Assembly (NCBI GenBank): GCA_021818445.1
Contig: JAKAEB010000012.1
Coordinates: 1-64,000, forward strand
Reading direction: 5' to 3'
From: Planctomycetota bacterium
Lineage (GTDB): Bacteria; Planctomycetota; Phycisphaerae; WQYP01
DNA: 64,000 nucleotides
This document shows positions 18,588-28,798 of this stretch, piece after piece. The notes beneath the pieces were generated by a model. That model had not been told where the DNA came from. It made no database searches and saw nothing but the letters and a program-made list of their open reading frames with translations. The position numbers were made by a program, and so were the translations under genes. Within the stretch, counting starts at the first letter, position 1; the number at the start of each line of letters is the position of its first letter.

Positions 18588-18624
18588 ATGCGCCATCCGC
18601 AAGCTATCTATGGAGATGGCGCAT
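18588..18624 (+). terminator. Inverted repeat downstream of pyc, possible terminator
   Basis: A 10-bp perfect stem (ATGCGCCATC/GATGGCGCAT) with a 17-nt loop begins 20 nt after the pyc stop. It has no clear T tract, so it may be an RNA-stabilising hairpin or a weak terminator. Confidence 0.5.
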
Positions 18625-18660
18625 TTGTATAAAACTTCAGCTCATGGTTAAATCCGTCGG

Positions 18661-19107
18661 ATGATAAAGCGTTTTGCTATCTTGTCAGTCGCTGCCGTTG
18701 CATTGCTGGGCATGTCGGGTTGTGTGGAACGATCCATCACGATTGTGACCGATCCCCCCGGATCGGTGGTTTATCTTAATGATGTTGAAAAGGGTTCCAC
18801 GCCTCTGACGACATCGTTTGAGTGGTATGGTACTTACGGCATCCGCATTCGGGCCAAGAAAAATATCGGTACGGCGACGGATCCGAAATATCAATATTAT
18901 TATTTGCACACCCACCGCACCACGACACGTCCCTGGTTTCAATATTACGGGTTGGATTTATTTGCTTCGCTGCTGCCGATTGAATTTAAAGACCATAAAA
19001 TATGGGCGTTTGTGGTTCCGCCGGTGAAAAAGCTGCCCAAGCAGCAGCTTATTAAAAATGCGCAGCAGATGCGGGCGCGGCTCAATGCCAATGTGAAACC
19101 GCGTTGA
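18661..19107 (+). CDS. Lipoprotein with PEGA-like domain
   Basis: The 148-residue protein has a lipoprotein signal (lipobox LGMSGC, Cys21). Next comes a PEGA-like beta segment: VTDPPGSVVYLNDVEKGSTP with a following FEWYGTYGIRI strand. PEGA domains occur in surface and S-layer-associated proteins. The C-terminal half is basic. The SD is weak. It precedes a membrane protein gene by 52 bp on the same strand and may be cotranscribed with it. Confidence 0.75.
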   Translation: MIKRFAILSVAAVALLGMSGCVERSITIVTDPPGSVVYLNDVEKGSTPLTTSFEWYGTYGIRIRAKKNIGTATDPKYQYYYLHTHRTTTRPWFQYYGLDLFASLLPIEFKDHKIWAFVVPPVKKLPKQQLIKNAQQMRARLNANVKPR

Positions 19108-19159
19108 AGCGGTCAATCCGGCAATCAAACACCTGGGTGCCTGCAAAGGCGAGGTTGGA

Positions 19160-19621
19160 ATGAACCCGCAACCGAAAAATGATTTGCCTCCAATGGTGTC
19201 GGTGACGAAGGACGACATTCAGCAGATGGAACAAACCTCCGCGTTGCAGGCCGCCAAACGAAAACGAAAAATGGTTCTCGCCCTGGCCATCACTGGCTAC
19301 ATTTTGGCACCGATTGGGATAGCCGTGGCGTTTCGATCGCAAGTGGGCGTGAATCAATCTCATTTGGACAGCATATTGGCCCCTTGGCAAATCGCCGCCG
19401 GGGTTTTAATTTTTCTGATTGGCGTGGCGATGGTCATTGCCGCGCGGTGCTTATACCGCCCTCATCCTATTGTGCGGTCATGCAACTGTGGCTACTGCGG
19501 AATGTGCAGGCATGAGCGTGGCGAGGATCGCATCGGGGGCATGGGGTTTCCGGATTTTCTTTATGCAGCGTATTCCGTTGGGTGGAACCCGGTATGCCCG
19601 CAATGCGGCAGTCGATGGTGA
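19160..19621 (+). CDS. Two-TM membrane protein with cysteine-rich tail
   Basis: The 153-residue protein has two hydrophobic segments (about residues 38-58 and 75-97) and a C-terminal tail with CNCGYCGMC and CPQCG. The two Cys clusters look like a zinc-ribbon pair in the cytoplasm or periplasm. GAGG lies 5 nt before the ATG. I do not recognise the family. Confidence 0.65.
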   Translation: MNPQPKNDLPPMVSVTKDDIQQMEQTSALQAAKRKRKMVLALAITGYILAPIGIAVAFRSQVGVNQSHLDSILAPWQIAAGVLIFLIGVAMVIAARCLYRPHPIVRSCNCGYCGMCRHERGEDRIGGMGFPDFLYAAYSVGWNPVCPQCGSRW

Positions 19622-19692
19622 CGCCCGTGCGCCGCAAGATGGCTTGAATCTTACACCGGGCAATCCTGCAAGGATTTTCCGGAATCATTTAA

Positions 19693-20481
19693 TTACTCTG
19701 CCTGAGCCCCCGCTTGGCGCTGATATTTTAACCAGATATACCCAATCGCCAGCGCCACGGCCGCCGACAATATTGCCGCCACCGGCATGGTGCCATAACC
19801 CAAACCACTCAATTGGCGCGGCTTATCGAACCAGTCGGCAAACGACGCCCCCATCGGTCGTGTGAGGATGTAGGCGATCCAAAATGCGGGCACCTCATTG
19901 AGTCCGAAAACAAAATAGGCGATGCCTGGAATCATGAAAAGAATGCTGAACATGATCGCCGAATTGAGAAATCCAAGCCCGAAGGTTGATGCAGTTAAAT
20001 CACCGGCGGCCGTTCCCAACGCAAAAGTTGCAATAACTGTGGCCCAGTAAAACATCTCGCGCCGCGGTGTAGCCACGCTGTGAATGGAAAGAGTTTTTTC
20101 ACTGGCGCTCCAGCCCCACAGGATCAATACAAGGCTGATGGCGAACATGCTTGATGAGATGATGTAGGGGATGCCCAGCACCACGTGCATGACATCCGCC
20201 ACCATCGTGCCGAATATACTTACCATCACCACGAGAAGCCAGTAGGAAATCGGCCGGTAGCGCGTGGTTTTAAATTGCAACCACAACGCCGCCAAAAACC
20301 CCAATCCACCGGCGATAACCGCGGCATATGGATTAACATGAAATACAAGAAAGTCCGATGTTGCCTCACCCATGGCGGTTGAAAGAATTTTCGCCACCCA
20401 GAACGCAAGCGTAACTTCCGGCACCTTCGTGCCGTAGTATTTGCGTTCATCCATTTGCCTGAAAATATTTGCCCAACCCAT
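19693..20481 (-). CDS. COG4705-like multi-spanning membrane protein
   Basis: The 262-residue integral membrane protein has about eight predicted helices. An internal similarity between halves (VAKILSTAMGEATSDFL and IATFALGTAAGDLTASTFGL) is typical of the uncharacterised COG4705 membrane-anchored family. The conserved acidic GEATSD and GDLTA motifs sit inside helices. The start is ATG 20481 with AGGAG 8 nt upstream; the frame remains open upstream but lacks an SD. Function is unknown, with transport a guess from topology. Confidence 0.75.
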   Translation of the reverse strand: MGWANIFRQMDERKYYGTKVPEVTLAFWVAKILSTAMGEATSDFLVFHVNPYAAVIAGGLGFLAALWLQFKTTRYRPISYWLLVVMVSIFGTMVADVMHVVLGIPYIISSSMFAISLVLILWGWSASEKTLSIHSVATPRREMFYWATVIATFALGTAAGDLTASTFGLGFLNSAIMFSILFMIPGIAYFVFGLNEVPAFWIAYILTRPMGASFADWFDKPRQLSGLGYGTMPVAAILSAAVALAIGYIWLKYQRQAGAQAE

Positions 20482-21121
20482 TATGCTCTCCTTCTGATAT
20501 TTATCTCGCAGGCGCGGGGCTGACCCCCTGCCCAAAAATTCCAAACCCGGCACAAACCATGACGCCTGCGCGCCATGCAACCATCCGCGGCTGCGGTACC
20601 ACGACAAAGGAAGGCTAAATTCGCCGCGCCGGACCAACAGTCTAGCATATTACGTGCGGAATTGGGAAAAAGTTTTCCAAAAATTTTGGCGTAATAACTG
20701 TTTTGGACAGCCATACATGCATCTGACAAGGTTATCGGCGGCGATCAATGGTGATGGCCCGGCAAGCATATTTTTACATCATCGCTTTAATATTGCTGGC
20801 CTCCGCCCGTCGGCATACGTGTCTGAAAATGATCATTGGGCCACGGTGCCTGGTCCGGGCACCGGGCGCGAATGTCAGATGTTTTACGGACTGACAATTT
20901 CGCCAATGAAAGAATTTTTGAGGTATTGAACAATGAAGGTAAAAGCGAAACCTCCAGGCCGAAGCGCTGGGTGCCATGTGGCAGCATCCGCGATTTAAGT
21001 TTCCGACAGTGGATAAAAAAGGCGGTCGCGCCAGCCGCTTGTCGGTTCGATTGGGGATATGTTGTGGGAGGCACGCATGGCGGCTAGAATTTTGCGCGTC
21101 GGTTGCGAATGCAATCGAAGC
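20482..21121. other. Non-coding stretch upstream of tRNA-Val
   Basis: About 640 bp with scattered short open frames that lack SD or domain support. It should contain the promoters of the COG4705 gene (minus) and the tRNA (plus). No RNA family or repeat was recognised. Confidence 0.4.
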
Positions 21122-21195
<74 letters not shown>

Positions 21196-21288
21196 ATTTA
21201 CGGCAGCCATGAAGGTTCACGAAACCCGGGCAGATTCTGCTAAGGCAGGTCCCGATTCAGAACGGGACACCCGCGCCGGATTAGCACG

Positions 21289-21349
21289 CAAAACGGGCCA
21301 GTGGGCAGATGCCGCCACACAAAAGCGGCCGTTGCCCCATCAGGCCCGT
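21289..21349 (-). terminator. Complex hairpin terminator downstream of nrdJ
   Basis: On the minus strand ACGGGCC (21349-21343) pairs with GGCCCGT (21299-21293), enclosing further GGGCA/TGCCC and GCCGC/GCGGC pairings, and is followed by TTTT. It begins 20 nt after the nrdJ stop codon. Confidence 0.6.
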
Positions 21350-21368
21350 GCAACATGTGCTCGCACGT

Positions 21369-24300
21369 TTATGAACACCCGAGCGATTCGCCACAATTCA
21401 AGCATTTATAGCAACTGCCATTTCGTACGGTGATGCTGCCGCATTTGCAAACAGGCGCATCACCCATCAGCGTGGCCATCTGGGCTGACAACGCTCCCGA
21501 GGCCAAGGCAACTTGATCATTGAGGCGGGTTTCAAGAATATTCTTGATGGTGGCCGCCGTGGCCTTGGTGCCGTGGTGTTCTCCATGAGGGATGGTGGCC
21601 GCCAATTGAGGCTTCCCAGCGCCATTGGAATGAACACCATTCGGACTGCGACCATTAGAACCGGTCGGTGCTGCGGTTGGCGCTGCAATGCTATCGCCAT
21701 TTTCAGTTGGTTCCGGCGTCTGTCCGCGGGATGGGGCATGCTCTTGTCGATAACCCGGGATAAATTCCATTGCCAGCCATCGTACGATGTAATCAATGAC
21801 ACTTTTGGCAAAAGGAATATCCGGGTTGGTCGTCATGCCGGAGGGTTCAAAGCGGGTGTGTTCAAACTTCCGAACCATATCTTCAAGCGGCACGCCGTGC
21901 TGCAAATTGAGCGACACCAGCGTGGCGACGGCATCCATCAGGCCACCCACTGTACTGCCTTGCTTGGCCATGACCACGAATACTTCTCCGGGAACGCCAT
22001 CATCGAAAAGTCCGCAGGTGATATATCCCTCATGACCGCCAATATCAAATTTATGTGTGATACTACGGCGGGTGTTGGGCAGACGGCGGCGTAGCGGGCG
22101 GTGTACCACGCGTTCAATGATGCGTTCGACCACCTTTTCAGTTTGTACCGGGGCGTTTGCCAGCGACGAAACACTTGGTGACGGATCGCCGCAGGTCGTG
22201 CAAACGGCCGCGGCTTCGGCTTTAAGCAAATCGACCTGCGCATCATCGGCGGCGTCATCATCAGCAGTGCTGTTAAGAGGCTGGCTGAGCTTGGAGCCAT
22301 CACGGTACAGGGCGACGGCCTTGAGCCCCAACCTCCAGCTTTCACGATACGCCTCTTCAATTTCCGGTACACCAACCTCATTGGGCAGATTGATGGTTTT
22401 ACTGATCGCCCCGCTGATGAATGGCTGGGCGGCAGCCATCATGCGGATGTGCCCCATGTGGTGAATGAATCGCTTACCTTTACGGCCACATTTGTTGGCA
22501 CAGTCGAAGACGGACAGATGCTCAGGCTTAAGGTGCGGTGCCCCCTCGATGGTTTGCGATCCGCAAATCACATCGTTGGCTTCGCGTATCTGCTTTTTGG
22601 AAAATCCCAGCGCCCTGAGCAGATTGAACTGGGGGCTTTGCCACTGCTCGGGGGTGAAGCCGAGGCGGGCCATGGTGGCCTCACCAAACGTATAGGGAGA
22701 AAAGGCGAAGGCCAGCTCAAAAACAGTGGGCAGGCAGACCTCTGCTTTGGCCAGTTCTTCATCCGTGAAGCCCTTCGCCTTTAATGTTTCCGTATTGATG
22801 TGCGGTGCGCCGCCAAGTTTCAGGGTACCCAGCACGTACTGCAAAATATCTCGAATCTGTGCGATGGTGTAGCCCAAATTTTTCAGGGCAGGCTCGATGG
22901 ACTGATTGGCAATTTTAAAGTAACCACCACCGGCGAGTTTTTTGAATTTTACCAGGGCAAAATCTGGTTCAACGCCCGTCGTATCACAGTCCATCAACAA
23001 GCCGATGGTTCCCGTGGGGGCAATGACGGTCGTTTGTGCATTCCGATAGCCGTGCGTTTCGCCCAATTCCACGGCCCGATTCCAGGCTTGGCGGGCGGCC
23101 GCAAGGAGTTCGGGGCTGGCGAGACCGGGTTGATTAAACTCTTTGCCGTCAATGACTACGGGTTTGATATTGAGCTGGTCAAAATCATATCCCCATGCCG
23201 CGGCGCGATGGTTGCGCATCACCCGCAGCATATCCGACCGATTGCGATGGAAGCCGGGGAACGGCCCGATTTCTCTGGCCAATTCGGCTGAAGTGGCGTA
23301 GCTTTCAGCAGTCATCAAAGCCGTGATAGCACCGCAGATGGCGCGGGCTTTATCGCTGTCGTAGGCAATGCCTCCCACCATCAACATGGTGCCAATGTTG
23401 GCATAGCCGAGACCAAGGGTACGGTATTCATAGCTAAGCCGGGCGATTTCACGACTGGGATAGGCGGCCATCAGCACCGATATTTCCAGCACAATGGTCC
23501 AGAGCCGACAGGCGTGACGAAAACCTTCGATGTCAAAGGTGCGGCTATCGGCGTCGAAAAATTTGATAAGGTTAATCGACGCCAGATTGCAGGCGGTGTT
23601 ATCGAGGAACATATATTCGCTGCATGGGTTGCTGGCGTTGATGCGTCCGCTCTGCGGACAGGTGTGCCACTGGTTAATGGTGTCATCGTACTGGACGCCG
23701 GGGTCGGCACAGCGCCATGCGGCAAAGGCCACCTGCTGCCAGAGATCGCGGGCTTTGACGGTTTTGTGCACCTTGCCGTCGGTGCGCCGGATCAAATTCC
23801 AATCTGCGTCCTGATCGAGAGCTTTGATAAAGGCGTCTGGCACACGAACCGAATTATTAGAATTCTGCCCGGATACGGTGTTGTACGCTTCGCCATTGAA
23901 GTCGTAATCCAGTTTCAACCCCAGGCGTGATGCGAGTTGCTGCTGATCGGGCTTCAGGTGCTTGACGCCTTCAACCAACGCAGCGACCTTAATTTCCTCG
24001 CGCACCTTCCAGTTTATAAAATCGGATATGTCGGGATGATCGAGGTCCAGGCACACCATCTTGGCGGCGCGACGTGTGGTACCACCGGATTTAATAGCCC
24101 CGGCAGCGCGGTCGCCGATTTTCAGAAAACTCATCAAGCCGGACGATTTGCCACCTCCGGATAGGGCCTCGTTTTCACCGCGGACTTTGGAAAAATTGGT
24201 TCCTGTGCCGGAGCCATATTTGAATAGACGCGCTTCACGCACCCAGAGGTCCATGATGCCGCCTTCGTTGACCAAATCATCATCCACGCTTTGAATAAAA

Positions 24301-24848
24301 CAGGCGTGCGGCTGCGGGTGTGTGTACGCATCGGACGATTGCTCCAATTGATGCGTCCTGGGGTTGACGTACCAGTGTCCCTGCGACGGGCCGGTAAGCC
24401 CATATGCAAAATTGAGACCGGTATTAAACCACTGTGGCGAATTTGGTGCAGCACGCTGACTGAGCAACATGCAGGCAAGTTCGTCGTAGAAGGCCTGGGC
24501 ATCATCGGGGGTATCAAAATAACCAAAGTCACTGCCCCACTTTGCCCAGCAACCCGCCAGTCGATGCACAACCTGCTTGACCGACCGCTCCGGACCGGTC
24601 TTCACCTTGCCGTTCGCGTCAAGTATCGGTTTACCCGATGCATCAACCTGCGGCACGCCGGCCTTGCGAAAATATTTACTTACCATGATGTCGGTAGCTA
24701 ATTGCGACCACTCGGACGGAATCTCCGCGTCTTTCATCTCGAAGACAACGGTGCCGTCAACATTGTTGATGCGACTGGTGCGCGATTGATACTTAAATTG
24801 TGAATAGACATCTTTTCCAGCGGCGGTGAAACGGCGTTGAATTTTCAT
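21369..24848 (-). CDS. nrdJ: Adenosylcobalamin-dependent (class II) ribonucleoside-diphosphate reductase
   Basis: The 1159-residue enzyme reduces ribonucleotides to deoxyribonucleotides using coenzyme B12. The class II layout includes RAAPNSPQWFNTGL near the N-terminus, the catalytic loop NPCSEYMFLDNTACNLASIN, and VIAPTGTIGLLMDCDTTGVE. A C-terminal TSCPD-type region (KFDIGGHEGYITCGLFDDG) and a Cys-rich tail CKCGSITVRNGSCYKCLNC may carry reducing equivalents or zinc. AGGAG lies 7 nt before the ATG. dcd follows the same direction just upstream, making a dNTP-supply pair. No cobalamin riboswitch was seen in the 110-bp gap before it. Confidence 0.97.
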   Translation of the reverse strand: MKIQRRFTAAGKDVYSQFKYQSRTSRINNVDGTVVFEMKDAEIPSEWSQLATDIMVSKYFRKAGVPQVDASGKPILDANGKVKTGPERSVKQVVHRLAGCWAKWGSDFGYFDTPDDAQAFYDELACMLLSQRAAPNSPQWFNTGLNFAYGLTGPSQGHWYVNPRTHQLEQSSDAYTHPQPHACFIQSVDDDLVNEGGIMDLWVREARLFKYGSGTGTNFSKVRGENEALSGGGKSSGLMSFLKIGDRAAGAIKSGGTTRRAAKMVCLDLDHPDISDFINWKVREEIKVAALVEGVKHLKPDQQQLASRLGLKLDYDFNGEAYNTVSGQNSNNSVRVPDAFIKALDQDADWNLIRRTDGKVHKTVKARDLWQQVAFAAWRCADPGVQYDDTINQWHTCPQSGRINASNPCSEYMFLDNTACNLASINLIKFFDADSRTFDIEGFRHACRLWTIVLEISVLMAAYPSREIARLSYEYRTLGLGYANIGTMLMVGGIAYDSDKARAICGAITALMTAESYATSAELAREIGPFPGFHRNRSDMLRVMRNHRAAAWGYDFDQLNIKPVVIDGKEFNQPGLASPELLAAARQAWNRAVELGETHGYRNAQTTVIAPTGTIGLLMDCDTTGVEPDFALVKFKKLAGGGYFKIANQSIEPALKNLGYTIAQIRDILQYVLGTLKLGGAPHINTETLKAKGFTDEELAKAEVCLPTVFELAFAFSPYTFGEATMARLGFTPEQWQSPQFNLLRALGFSKKQIREANDVICGSQTIEGAPHLKPEHLSVFDCANKCGRKGKRFIHHMGHIRMMAAAQPFISGAISKTINLPNEVGVPEIEEAYRESWRLGLKAVALYRDGSKLSQPLNSTADDDAADDAQVDLLKAEAAAVCTTCGDPSPSVSSLANAPVQTEKVVERIIERVVHRPLRRRLPNTRRSITHKFDIGGHEGYITCGLFDDGVPGEVFVVMAKQGSTVGGLMDAVATLVSLNLQHGVPLEDMVRKFEHTRFEPSGMTTNPDIPFAKSVIDYIVRWLAMEFIPGYRQEHAPSRGQTPEPTENGDSIAAPTAAPTGSNGRSPNGVHSNGAGKPQLAATIPHGEHHGTKATAATIKNILETRLNDQVALASGALSAQMATLMGDAPVCKCGSITVRNGSCYKCLNCGESLGCS

Positions 24849-24959
24849 TTGTGTACTCCTGCTTCCTTGCTGCGGTCAAACGGGCAAACCCAATGCCCAT
24901 CGGCCTAAGTTGCCACCAGCGCATGCGCCAGCGACTGAATCCATAAATACCCTGGCCGC

Positions 24960-25514
24960 TTAATCCACTCGCGGCAACGTTAAACCCGGTTGATCCTGAT
25001 ATTTTCCCCGTTTATCGGCATAGCTTTGCGTGCAGACTTTCTCCCCACGGAGGAAGATGATCTGGGCGATACCTTCATTGGCATAAATTTTTGCCGGCAA
25101 CGGGGTTGTATTCGATATTTCGATGGTAATTCGCCCTTTCCATTCCGGTTCGAGCGGGGTGACGTTAACGATGATACCGCAACGTGCGTAGGTGCTTTTG
25201 CCGACGCAAATGGCCAGTACATCGCGCGGGATTTCAAAATATTCGACGGTCTCACACAACGCAAAGCTGTTGGGTGGGATCAAAATCGAACCATCGGCTG
25301 AGGCATCCACATCCACAAAGCTTCGCGGCGAAAAATTTTTCGGATCGACCACCTCTGAATTGACGTTGGTGAAAATTTTGAAGTTCGGTCCTACGCGCAC
25401 ATCGTAACCATAGCTCGATACGCCAAAGCTGATTGATCCAGGCCGCTTGATGGCACGCTCGAAAGGTTCGATGCGAATTTCTTCACTGATCTGACTGTCA
25501 CTTAGAATACCCAT
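24960..25514 (-). CDS. dcd: dCTP deaminase
   Basis: The 184-residue protein matches the trimeric dUTPase/dCTP deaminase fold: MGILSDSQI start, SYGYDVRVG, the catalytic stretch [20 protein letters not shown] and a C-terminal [13 protein letters not shown]. It makes dUTP from dCTP for thymidylate synthesis. The start is ATG 25514 with AGGTGAG upstream and length equal to the family norm; the frame extends to 25646 without support. nrdJ follows 111 bp downstream, giving a likely nucleotide-metabolism operon. Confidence 0.95.
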   Translation of the reverse strand: MGILSDSQISEEIRIEPFERAIKRPGSISFGVSSYGYDVRVGPNFKIFTNVNSEVVDPKNFSPRSFVDVDASADGSILIPPNSFALCETVEYFEIPRDVLAICVGKSTYARCGIIVNVTPLEPEWKGRITIEISNTTPLPAKIYANEGIAQIIFLRGEKVCTQSYADKRGKYQDQPGLTLPRVD

Positions 25515-25751
25515 GGCGCACTCACCTGTTAAAGTTAGGTTTTTGTTAGCATACTCAAAGCTCGGCTGATATTCAAGGTTTTTGGTAAAGACCATTCCTG
25601 AATAACTTCGTCGCCTTGATAACCGTCTAGTCAATGCCATATTCACGCCGATCTCCTGACGTGTTAAGGTTTCGATAAGACCTCTGATGCGTAGATTACC
25701 ACTATATCTTGTGGTGTCAAGAAAAATGATTACTAAATGTTGGTAGACAGG

Positions 25752-25793
25752 TTATCCACACCGCCTACCCATATATAACCCGCTTTATCCACT
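25752..25793 (+). promoter_or_regulatory. Pair of DnaA-box-like sites upstream of dcd/nrdJ and mutY
   Basis: TTATCCACA (25752-25760) is a perfect DnaA box; TTATCCACT (25785-25793) has one change. They are 33 bp apart, about three helical turns, in the same orientation, in a 444-bp intergenic region (25515-25958) between divergent genes. nrd promoters are DnaA-regulated in several bacteria, so a regulatory role is plausible. No box cluster or dnaA/dnaN neighbours were seen to support an origin. Confidence 0.4.
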
Positions 25794-25958
25794 ACACTTG
25801 TGTTATACGACCAAAAATACCACAATCTGTAGCGGTCTGGGCGGTCGGATGGATTCTGTCCGAGGACGCGATATCATGCCTACGATTGGCCGCAGCGTTG
25901 AGGGACCGAGCTTGAGTCGGAAAATAGCATGTAACATTTTTAATTACAGGCATTTACG

Positions 25959-27173
25959 TTGAATGAACAAATAAACACCGGGACGCCGACGTCAACTCCC
26001 CCACTGACGACCGACGCCATAAAAACTCTGCGGCGAAGCCTGCTGCGGTGGTTTTCTGAATCGCACCGCGCCATGCCGTGGCGAAAAACCCGTGATCCGT
26101 ACGCCATCTGGCTTTCCGAAGTGATGCTGCAGCAGACCCAAGTTGCGACCGTGATCCCGTATTACACTAAATTTTTAACCCTCTTTCCCGATATTAAATC
26201 GCTGGCCAACGCCGATATTTCGGCCGTATTGGGGCTTTGGGCTGGTCTCGGCTATTACCGCCGTGCCCATCAGCTTCACCGTGCGGCGTGCGAAATCATG
26301 CTGAAGCATGGAGGTCGGCTTCCCACCCGTTTTAATGATTTGCTGCAACTGCCCGGCTTTGGGCCGTACACGGCCGGGGCGGTGGCGAGCATTGCCTTCG
26401 ATGAGCGTGTGCCGGCGGTGGACGGCAATGTGCTGCGTGTGATGGCACGAATCCTGGCCGATCCTCACGACATACTCAATCCCAAGGTGCAGCGACAACT
26501 GCGGGAGACGGCACAGTCGTGGCTCCCGCCCCGCCATGCCGGCACATTCAATCAGGCCATGATGGAACTGGGAGCGACGGTCTGCACGGCGGGTCAGCCG
26601 CATTGTACGAAGTGTCCGGTAAGTGGTGTGTGCCGCAGCAGGCAAGCCGGGACGACGGCCGACTATCCAGTGCGCGGCAAGAAAGATGACCGTCGGCGAA
26701 TTTATTATGCCGCGGTTTTTGCCGTCTTAGCGCCGGGCCTCGTGCTGATGGCACAGCGTCCATCAGATGGCCTATGGGCCGGTCTTTGGGAGCTGCCATC
26801 GCTGTCCATCTCCGGGCCGTCCCAAGCCGAGGCTGCGAAAATAATTGTGCCGCTTATGCAGGCTGCCGGCATGACGTTTTTTGATCGGCAGCCAGTGGCG
26901 GTTATTAATCACACATTAACCCATCGCGAGATAACCGTCTGCATATTCGCAGGCCATCTGTCCGGACGTCGTAAGCGGTGCAGCGGATACAAAAACGACG
27001 CGAAGGCAGGCGAAGCGATGGTCGCAACCCTGCAGCACGGACCCCTGGCCCATTACGCGGCGTTGCGTTGGGAGGCAGACCCGCGGCAACTGCCACTTTC
27101 TGTACTGGCCAAAAAGCAGCTTGTCGCCATTGATGTGGCGGAATGGGATTTCGGTCCGCTGCCGAAGTTGTGA
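25959..27173 (+). CDS. mutY: A/G-specific adenine DNA glycosylase
   Basis: The 404-residue protein removes adenine mispaired with 8-oxoguanine. The HhH-GPD domain has SEVMLQQTQV (catalytic Glu54), LLQLPGFGPYTAGAVASIAF and VDGNVLRV (Asp155). The iron-sulfur loop C-X6-C-X2-C-X5-C (CTAGQPHCTKCPVSGVC) follows. The C-terminal NUDIX-like domain (about 245-395) recognises 8-oxoG. The start is TTG 25959, preceded by a short AGG. It converges with the following lipoprotein gene. Confidence 0.96.
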   Translation: MNEQINTGTPTSTPPLTTDAIKTLRRSLLRWFSESHRAMPWRKTRDPYAIWLSEVMLQQTQVATVIPYYTKFLTLFPDIKSLANADISAVLGLWAGLGYYRRAHQLHRAACEIMLKHGGRLPTRFNDLLQLPGFGPYTAGAVASIAFDERVPAVDGNVLRVMARILADPHDILNPKVQRQLRETAQSWLPPRHAGTFNQAMMELGATVCTAGQPHCTKCPVSGVCRSRQAGTTADYPVRGKKDDRRRIYYAAVFAVLAPGLVLMAQRPSDGLWAGLWELPSLSISGPSQAEAAKIIVPLMQAAGMTFFDRQPVAVINHTLTHREITVCIFAGHLSGRRKRCSGYKNDAKAGEAMVATLQHGPLAHYAALRWEADPRQLPLSVLAKKQLVAIDVAEWDFGPLPKL

Positions 27174-27215
27174 CCCCACGCAAGCGGGCACACCAATCCG
27201 AACGGCAGGATCATT

Positions 27216-28607
27216 TCAGTTCCGGGTCCAGTACTTGGCGACGGCCACGGCCGCGGCGGTCCGTGCCATACGCTCCAGCGCGTTGAGAGATTCTCCGCCA
27301 TAAAGCCGATTGTAATATGAAGTTATTAATCGCTGATATTGTCGCTGCGTAAGCCTGTGGAGAATTTTCTTTTCCACAGCGGCAAATGGCAGCACACGAT
27401 GGTGCACCACGCGGCCAAGTTTAACTATCAGGACCTGATCGTGGCGGGGATTGGCCGGATTTTTAATAAGCAAGGGTGGTGCCATCTGATGGGCGTGGAG
27501 CGACTCAATAAGTCGCGCGAGCCGGGGATTGGATAGCTCTCCCGGCCTGACGTTGGGCGTATGGCCGCCATTGGACGCCGCGTAATCAACTGAATTATCT
27601 TCTGCCAGAAAAGCGAAGTTGGCACCATGCTGAATTTCAGTTTCAAGGTGACGGCAGTATGCCAACGCCTTCTGGCGGGCGGCGTGCAATTGCGCAGCCG
27701 TCGGGTGTTTAATCGGCTCGGTATGGGTGGGATCATTGGGGTCGCGAGGCCATTGCCGAATGACAGGGTAGGTAATTGTGTACAGGCTCACACTGGTATG
27801 CCGGGTAAACTGTGCCATATGGTGGCGATAATACCGAATCAAATCGCGGCGTGTGACGACGATCCGGGGGTAAATGGTATGATTAATAAATAATTCAAGG
27901 GTGGCTTTGTCGCGTATGGCATGCAGTCGGCGATCGAGCGTTGTGCCCTGCCTTTTCAATGCCCGGTTCGCCCGTTCTTCTGACCCCATGTATTGCGCCA
28001 GCAGTTTGGCTTCGCGCACCCGCACATACGCATCAATCTGCTTTTTTTGGTCGGACGTCAGCCGTCGCCGCGCTTCGGTCAGCAATAGCATGGTGTCCAC
28101 CTTGTTGTGAATAGCACGCGCCAGCGTACCTAAAGCCTGGTGTTCAAAATAGCCTTTAGTACGGCTGTCCGCGGCCTCGCGTGTCAGGTCGCTGTTGACC
28201 ATATTAAAGATGGTCTGGACAAAAAGCGGTCGTCCATCCACGCTGCCAAGAAGCGCCGCCACGCTTAATTTCTGCCCCGGTGGAAGTGCCGGTGCCACCT
28301 GCACGGGTGAGAGGTCAGATCCCAATGATGCCGGGGCATCTTCCGCAGAAGGCGCGGGGGTCAGCGGGCCGTTGCCGCTGGCGGCGGAAACCGTCGGCGG
28401 CGTTTTCCCTGTCGAACCGGGACTCGATACGCGCGTTGGTACCTTGCCCGTCGGGGAAGAAGTGGAAATCTGTTTCTTTGCGGGTGGTTGTGGAACGACA
28501 AAGGCGCTGGTGTGCATCGATTGGACAGTTGATGTACAACCGGCCAGACCGCTGATCAGCAGCCCGGTCGCACTGAAAAGTAAATGGGATATTGTTTTAT
28601 GACTCAT
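27216..28607 (-). CDS. SurA/PrsA-like lipoprotein, putative periplasmic foldase
   Basis: The 463-residue protein starts at ATG 28607, giving a lipoprotein signal with lipobox near GLAGC (Cys24). A Pro/Ser/Thr-rich linker (about 30-110) precedes a helical SurA_N-like region and a segment resembling a parvulin repeat (FAFLAEDNSVDYAASNGG, then VRPGELSNPRLARLIESLHA). These suggest a peptidyl-prolyl isomerase or chaperone of outer-membrane proteins, but parvulin active-site residues could not be confirmed. The next gene on the strand is another lipoprotein. Confidence 0.65.
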   Translation of the reverse strand: MSHKTISHLLFSATGLLISGLAGCTSTVQSMHTSAFVVPQPPAKKQISTSSPTGKVPTRVSSPGSTGKTPPTVSAASGNGPLTPAPSAEDAPASLGSDLSPVQVAPALPPGQKLSVAALLGSVDGRPLFVQTIFNMVNSDLTREAADSRTKGYFEHQALGTLARAIHNKVDTMLLLTEARRRLTSDQKKQIDAYVRVREAKLLAQYMGSEERANRALKRQGTTLDRRLHAIRDKATLELFINHTIYPRIVVTRRDLIRYYRHHMAQFTRHTSVSLYTITYPVIRQWPRDPNDPTHTEPIKHPTAAQLHAARQKALAYCRHLETEIQHGANFAFLAEDNSVDYAASNGGHTPNVRPGELSNPRLARLIESLHAHQMAPPLLIKNPANPRHDQVLIVKLGRVVHHRVLPFAAVEKKILHRLTQRQYQRLITSYYNRLYGGESLNALERMARTAAAVAVAKYWTRN

Positions 28608-28798
28608 GCTATTTTTGGCTCTCGGCATAACTATTAAAACGCTGCACCATACCCAAGCCGACGATGATAACCGATTAACCGCCATGCGCGGGCATTGCGA
28701 TCGTTTGAGCGCACTATTTCTGAAACGCGATTTGACTCTCACCAGACCGTATGGATATTGCGACCGGACCTGCGCTCAATACCCCGCCGCAGCGAACT

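Noticed and set aside
25647-25958. Chromosomal replication origin at the DnaA boxes
   Set aside because: Only two boxes, and no dnaA, dnaN or gidA nearby. Regulatory boxes are the simpler reading.
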